Shown: positions 6,054 through 8,035 of the stretch, piece by piece
Numbering within the stretch: position 1 is the first letter of the stretch
Layout: each line of letters opens with the position of its first letter
Assembly (NCBI GenBank): GCA_041627475.1
Contig: JBFKQZ010000146.1
Span: forward strand, 1-8,035
Reading direction: 5' to 3'
DNA: 8,035 bases
Source of the DNA: JBFGFG01 sp041627475
GTDB lineage: Bacteria; Actinomycetota; Nitriliruptoria; Nitriliruptorales; Nitriliruptoraceae
Position numbers and translations under genes: made by a program
Notes under the pieces: generated by a model
What the model saw: the letters and a program-made list of their open reading frames with translations, nothing else
Databases searched by the model: none
What the model was told of the DNA's origin: nothing

Positions 6054-7058
6054 TCAGGCGTCGGCCGGGCCCTCGTCCGACGTAGCGTCGCTGGCGAGGT
6101 CGAAGGGGTTGGCCTCCCCCTGCTCGCTGCGGATCCAGAGGGTCCGCTGCGCGAACGGGATCTCGATGCCCTCCGCGTCGAAGGCGTGCTTGATGCGACG
6201 CCGCAGCTCGCGTGCGATGCCGTACTGGTCGCCGGGCGTGGTCTTGATCACGAGGCGCAGGTCGATCGAGTCTGCCGCGAGGCGCTCCACGCCCCAGACC
6301 TCCGGGGTGTCGAGGAACTTCGCGGCGTACTCCTCCTCCTCGGCCATGTCGCACGCGACGCGCTCGATGACCTCGCCGGCGCGATCGGTGTCGGTGTCGT
6401 AGGCGACGCCGATGTCGAGCAGCGCACGGGCCCAGTCCTGGCTCATGTTCCCGAGACGGCGGATCTCACCGTTGGGCACGAACCAGAGCGTCCCGTCGAC
6501 CGAACGGATCCGGGTCGTGCGCAGCGAGATCCCCTCGACGACGCCCGAGGCCTCGCCCGAGTCGATGATGTCGCCGACGCCGTACTGGTCCTCGAGCAGC
6601 ATGAACATGCCGCTGATGAAGTCCTTGACGAGGTCCTGCGCACCGAAGCCGAGCGCGACGCCGACGATCCCCAGACCGGCGATGTACGGGCCGAGGTTGA
6701 TGTTCACCGTGGCCAGGATCGTGAAGACCGAGAGGGTCCAGACCGTCACGCTGATGATGCTCTTGCCGACGGAGCCGAGGGCGTCGGCACGGCGGATCCG
6801 TCGCTGGTGGGCGATCCCGTCCTCGCGGACGTCGTGGTCCCACAGCTGGTCCCGGTGGCGCAGACGGTCGATCGGACCGCTGTCGGGGTCGCGGATGCGG
6901 TCCACGGCCCGGTTCACGATGCCCTTGCCGATGCGCACGACGATGGCGCTCGCGACGATGATCACGAGGATCCGGAGGGCCCCGCCGACGTACGGGGCGA
7001 TGTCGGTCTCGCCCACGACCGGCAGGTTGACGATCGTGGTCAGGAACGGGTGCAGCAC
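6054..7058 (-). CDS. MscS-family mechanosensitive ion channel
   Basis: A tension-gated channel that releases solutes when the cell swells, inner membrane, usually a heptamer. In 334 residues: helix 1 (about 24-43), a long charged linker (44-97), helix 2 (about 98-118) and the pore helix region GLGIVGVALGFGAQDLVKDF (128-147) leading into ISGMFMLLEDQYGVGD, the most conserved part of the family. Then follow the beta domain with TLWFVPNGEI (190-199) and the alpha/beta domain, ending near PFAQRTLWI, with an acidic tail. The 54-residue basic and acidic linker between helices 1 and 2 is longer than the short TM1-TM2 loop of E. coli MscS. The start is GTG 7058, with no clear ribosome binding site; no alternative in-frame start is better. 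Its stop lies 4 nt from the stop of the convergent small membrane protein. It is downstream of the rhomboid gene on the same strand. Family assignment is firm; ion selectivity is not known. Confidence 0.93.
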   Translation of the reverse strand: MLHPFLTTIVNLPVVGETDIAPYVGGALRILVIIVASAIVVRIGKGIVNRAVDRIRDPDSGPIDRLRHRDQLWDHDVREDGIAHQRRIRRADALGSVGKSIISVTVWTLSVFTILATVNINLGPYIAGLGIVGVALGFGAQDLVKDFISGMFMLLEDQYGVGDIIDSGEASGVVEGISLRTTRIRSVDGTLWFVPNGEIRRLGNMSQDWARALLDIGVAYDTDTDRAGEVIERVACDMAEEEEYAAKFLDTPEVWGVERLAADSIDLRLVIKTTPGDQYGIARELRRRIKHAFDAEGIEIPFAQRTLWIRSEQGEANPFDLASDATSDEGPADA

Positions 7059-7094
7059 GGCATGGCTCGTGGTCGGGGAAGATGCGCACGTCCG

Positions 7095-7100
7095 AGGCTA
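7095..7100 (-). promoter_or_regulatory. Candidate -10 hexamer upstream of the MscS gene
   Basis: On the minus strand TAGCCT (7100-7095) fits TANNNT and lies about 36 nt before the GTG at 7058, within the 85-nt gap after the rhomboid gene. GTGACC upstream is too close to be a matching -35. If real, the channel has its own promoter and does not depend only on read-through. Confidence 0.25.
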
Positions 7101-7143
7101 GGTGCCGTCGGTCACCGCACACGACCGGACGGACACGGGTGGG

Positions 7144-8010
7144 TCAGGTCAGGAAGGGGATCGCCGGCAGCAGCGGTCCGGCGGTGCCGGCCGCGAACGC
7201 TGCCGCGAACAGCGCCCCGGCGACCAGCCAGGCCGTCGCGCCGGTGCCCCGCTCGTCGGTCAGGACGATCACCCCGGCCGCGAGCGCACCGCCGGCGAGC
7301 CCGCCGAGGTGCCCACCGATGGACACGCGCGGGATGATGAACGTGATGACGAGGTTGAGCAGCACGAGCGACCCGATCGAGGTCTGCCACGGGTTGATGC
7401 CACGTCGTCGGAGCAGGACCATCGCGGCGCCCATCAGGCCGAACACCGCACCGGAGGCCCCGAGGGTCGGCGCGTCCCACGACAGCAGCATCACGCCGGC
7501 GCTGCCACCGGCGAGTCCGGCGGCGTAGACCGCCAGGAAGCGCGATCGCCCGAGCGCCGGTTCGAGCATCATGCCGAGCTGGTAGAGCAGGTAGCCGTTG
7601 AAGCCGATGTGCAGCAGGCCGCCGTGCAGGAAGCCACCGGTGACGAGCCGCCACCACTCCCCCGCGGCGACCGCCGGGCCGAACGTCAGGCCTCGAACCG
7701 TGACGTCGCCGAGGCCGACCTGCTGGAGGAGGTAGACCGCGACGAGCAGCCCCGTCAGCACCTTCGTGACGTTGCCCTGCGCTGCGGCGGTGACGCGTCG
7801 CACCCGCGCCGACTGGCGCGCGTCGTCGGGGCACAGGAACCCGACGGGGGCGTCCACCGCGTCGTCGAGGCAGATGGGACGGTCGCACCGCGTGCAGCGC
7901 AGCGGCGCCTCCCGGTCCGGGTGGCGGTAGCAGGTCGTCGTGGTGTCCACGGGCCTCACGATGTCGGCGGACTCGGACAACGCAGCACCGGCCACGGGCG
8001 TTCCCGCCAC
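7144..8010 (-). CDS. Rhomboid-family intramembrane serine protease with N-terminal B-box-like zinc finger
   Basis: Cleaves transmembrane segments of substrate proteins within the membrane. The 288 residues hold a cytoplasmic zinc-finger-like part (C27, H30, C39, C42, C47, C60), a linker, then six helices plus an extra C-terminal one (about 261-285). Catalytic features are complete: HGGLLHIGFNGYLL with H134 and N138, nucleophile S186 in GASGAVFG, and H234 in GGHLGG. In related actinobacterial proteins, as I recall them, the finger continues CPxC and CPEC; here these read CLDD and CPDD, so D50 and D63 replace two cysteines. The longest frame starts at GTG 8010, but relatives tend to begin just before CYRHPD, so GTG 7959 or GTG 7950 (residues 18 and 21) are serious alternatives; none has a clear ribosome binding site. 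It lies 85 nt upstream of the MscS gene on the same strand. The substrate is unknown. Confidence 0.93.
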   Translation of the reverse strand: MAGTPVAGAALSESADIVRPVDTTTTCYRHPDREAPLRCTRCDRPICLDDAVDAPVGFLCPDDARQSARVRRVTAAAQGNVTKVLTGLLVAVYLLQQVGLGDVTVRGLTFGPAVAAGEWWRLVTGGFLHGGLLHIGFNGYLLYQLGMMLEPALGRSRFLAVYAAGLAGGSAGVMLLSWDAPTLGASGAVFGLMGAAMVLLRRRGINPWQTSIGSLVLLNLVITFIIPRVSIGGHLGGLAGGALAAGVIVLTDERGTGATAWLVAGALFAAAFAAGTAGPLLPAIPFLT

Positions 8011-8027
8011 GCGCTGTCAGGCCAGCG

Positions 8028-8033
8028 AGCGTA
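8028..8033 (-). promoter_or_regulatory. Candidate -10 hexamer upstream of the rhomboid gene
   Basis: On the minus strand TACGCT (8033-8028) fits TANNNT and lies 17 nt before GTG 8010, which would give a very short leader, or a normal leader if GTG 7959 or 7950 is the true start. The -35 region falls outside the window. The same hexamer precedes lipA. Confidence 0.28.
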
Positions 8034-8035
8034 GG

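Noticed and set aside
6186..7337. 383-codon plus-strand open frame opposite the MscS gene
   Set aside because: Composition is dominated by D, V, A and R with no motif; the minus strand encodes a full MscS protein.
1..8035. CRISPR array, tRNA, rRNA, insertion sequence or phage module
   Set aside because: No regularly spaced repeats, no cloverleaf or rRNA-like stretch, and no transposase, integrase or phage structural protein was seen on either strand.

Overview
The window is very GC-rich (roughly 70% or more by eye), uses GTG starts freely and has almost no intergenic space. Several protein types point to an actinobacterium: a 13E12/DUF222 HNH protein, a WS/DGAT acyltransferase, and a rhomboid protease with an N-terminal B-box-like zinc finger. 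I cannot name the genus.

Layout. (1) Positions 1-1054, minus strand: the first 351 codons of a DUF222/13E12 HNH-endonuclease family gene, cut by the left edge just as its HNH cysteines begin. (2) Positions 1055-1205: a divergent intergenic region with no TA dinucleotide and a run of short inverted repeats. One of these encloses the ribosome binding site of the HNH gene. (3) Positions 1206-3038, plus: a membrane sensor histidine kinase with four predicted helices, two PAS domains, HisKA and HATPase_c, and no response regulator nearby. (4) Positions 3129-4211, plus: lipoyl synthase LipA with an N-terminal extension. (5) Positions 4278-5717, plus: a WS/DGAT-family O-acyltransferase (wax ester or triacylglycerol synthesis). 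(6) Positions 5714-6049, plus: a 111-residue three-helix membrane protein that overlaps the acyltransferase by GTGA. (7) Positions 6054-7058, minus: an MscS-family mechanosensitive channel, convergent with gene 6, stop codons 4 nt apart. (8) Positions 7144-8010, minus: a rhomboid intramembrane serine protease.

Working together: lipA, the acyltransferase and the small membrane protein are co-directional and probably at least partly co-transcribed. They touch acyl metabolism from two sides (lipoylation of 2-oxoacid dehydrogenases, and storage-lipid or wax synthesis), but a direct functional link is only inferred. The kinase may share lipA's transcript (90-nt gap) or not; a possible hairpin and a promoter-like hexamer lie in that gap. 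The rhomboid and MscS genes are co-directional, 85 nt apart.

Most of the window is ordinary chromosome. I see no CRISPR array, tRNA, rRNA, insertion sequence or phage integrase, and no convincing new multi-gene system. The parts most worth a second look are the structured leader of the DUF222/HNH gene, residue changes in otherwise conserved motifs (LipA, WS/DGAT, rhomboid zinc finger), and the small membrane protein coupled to the acyltransferase.
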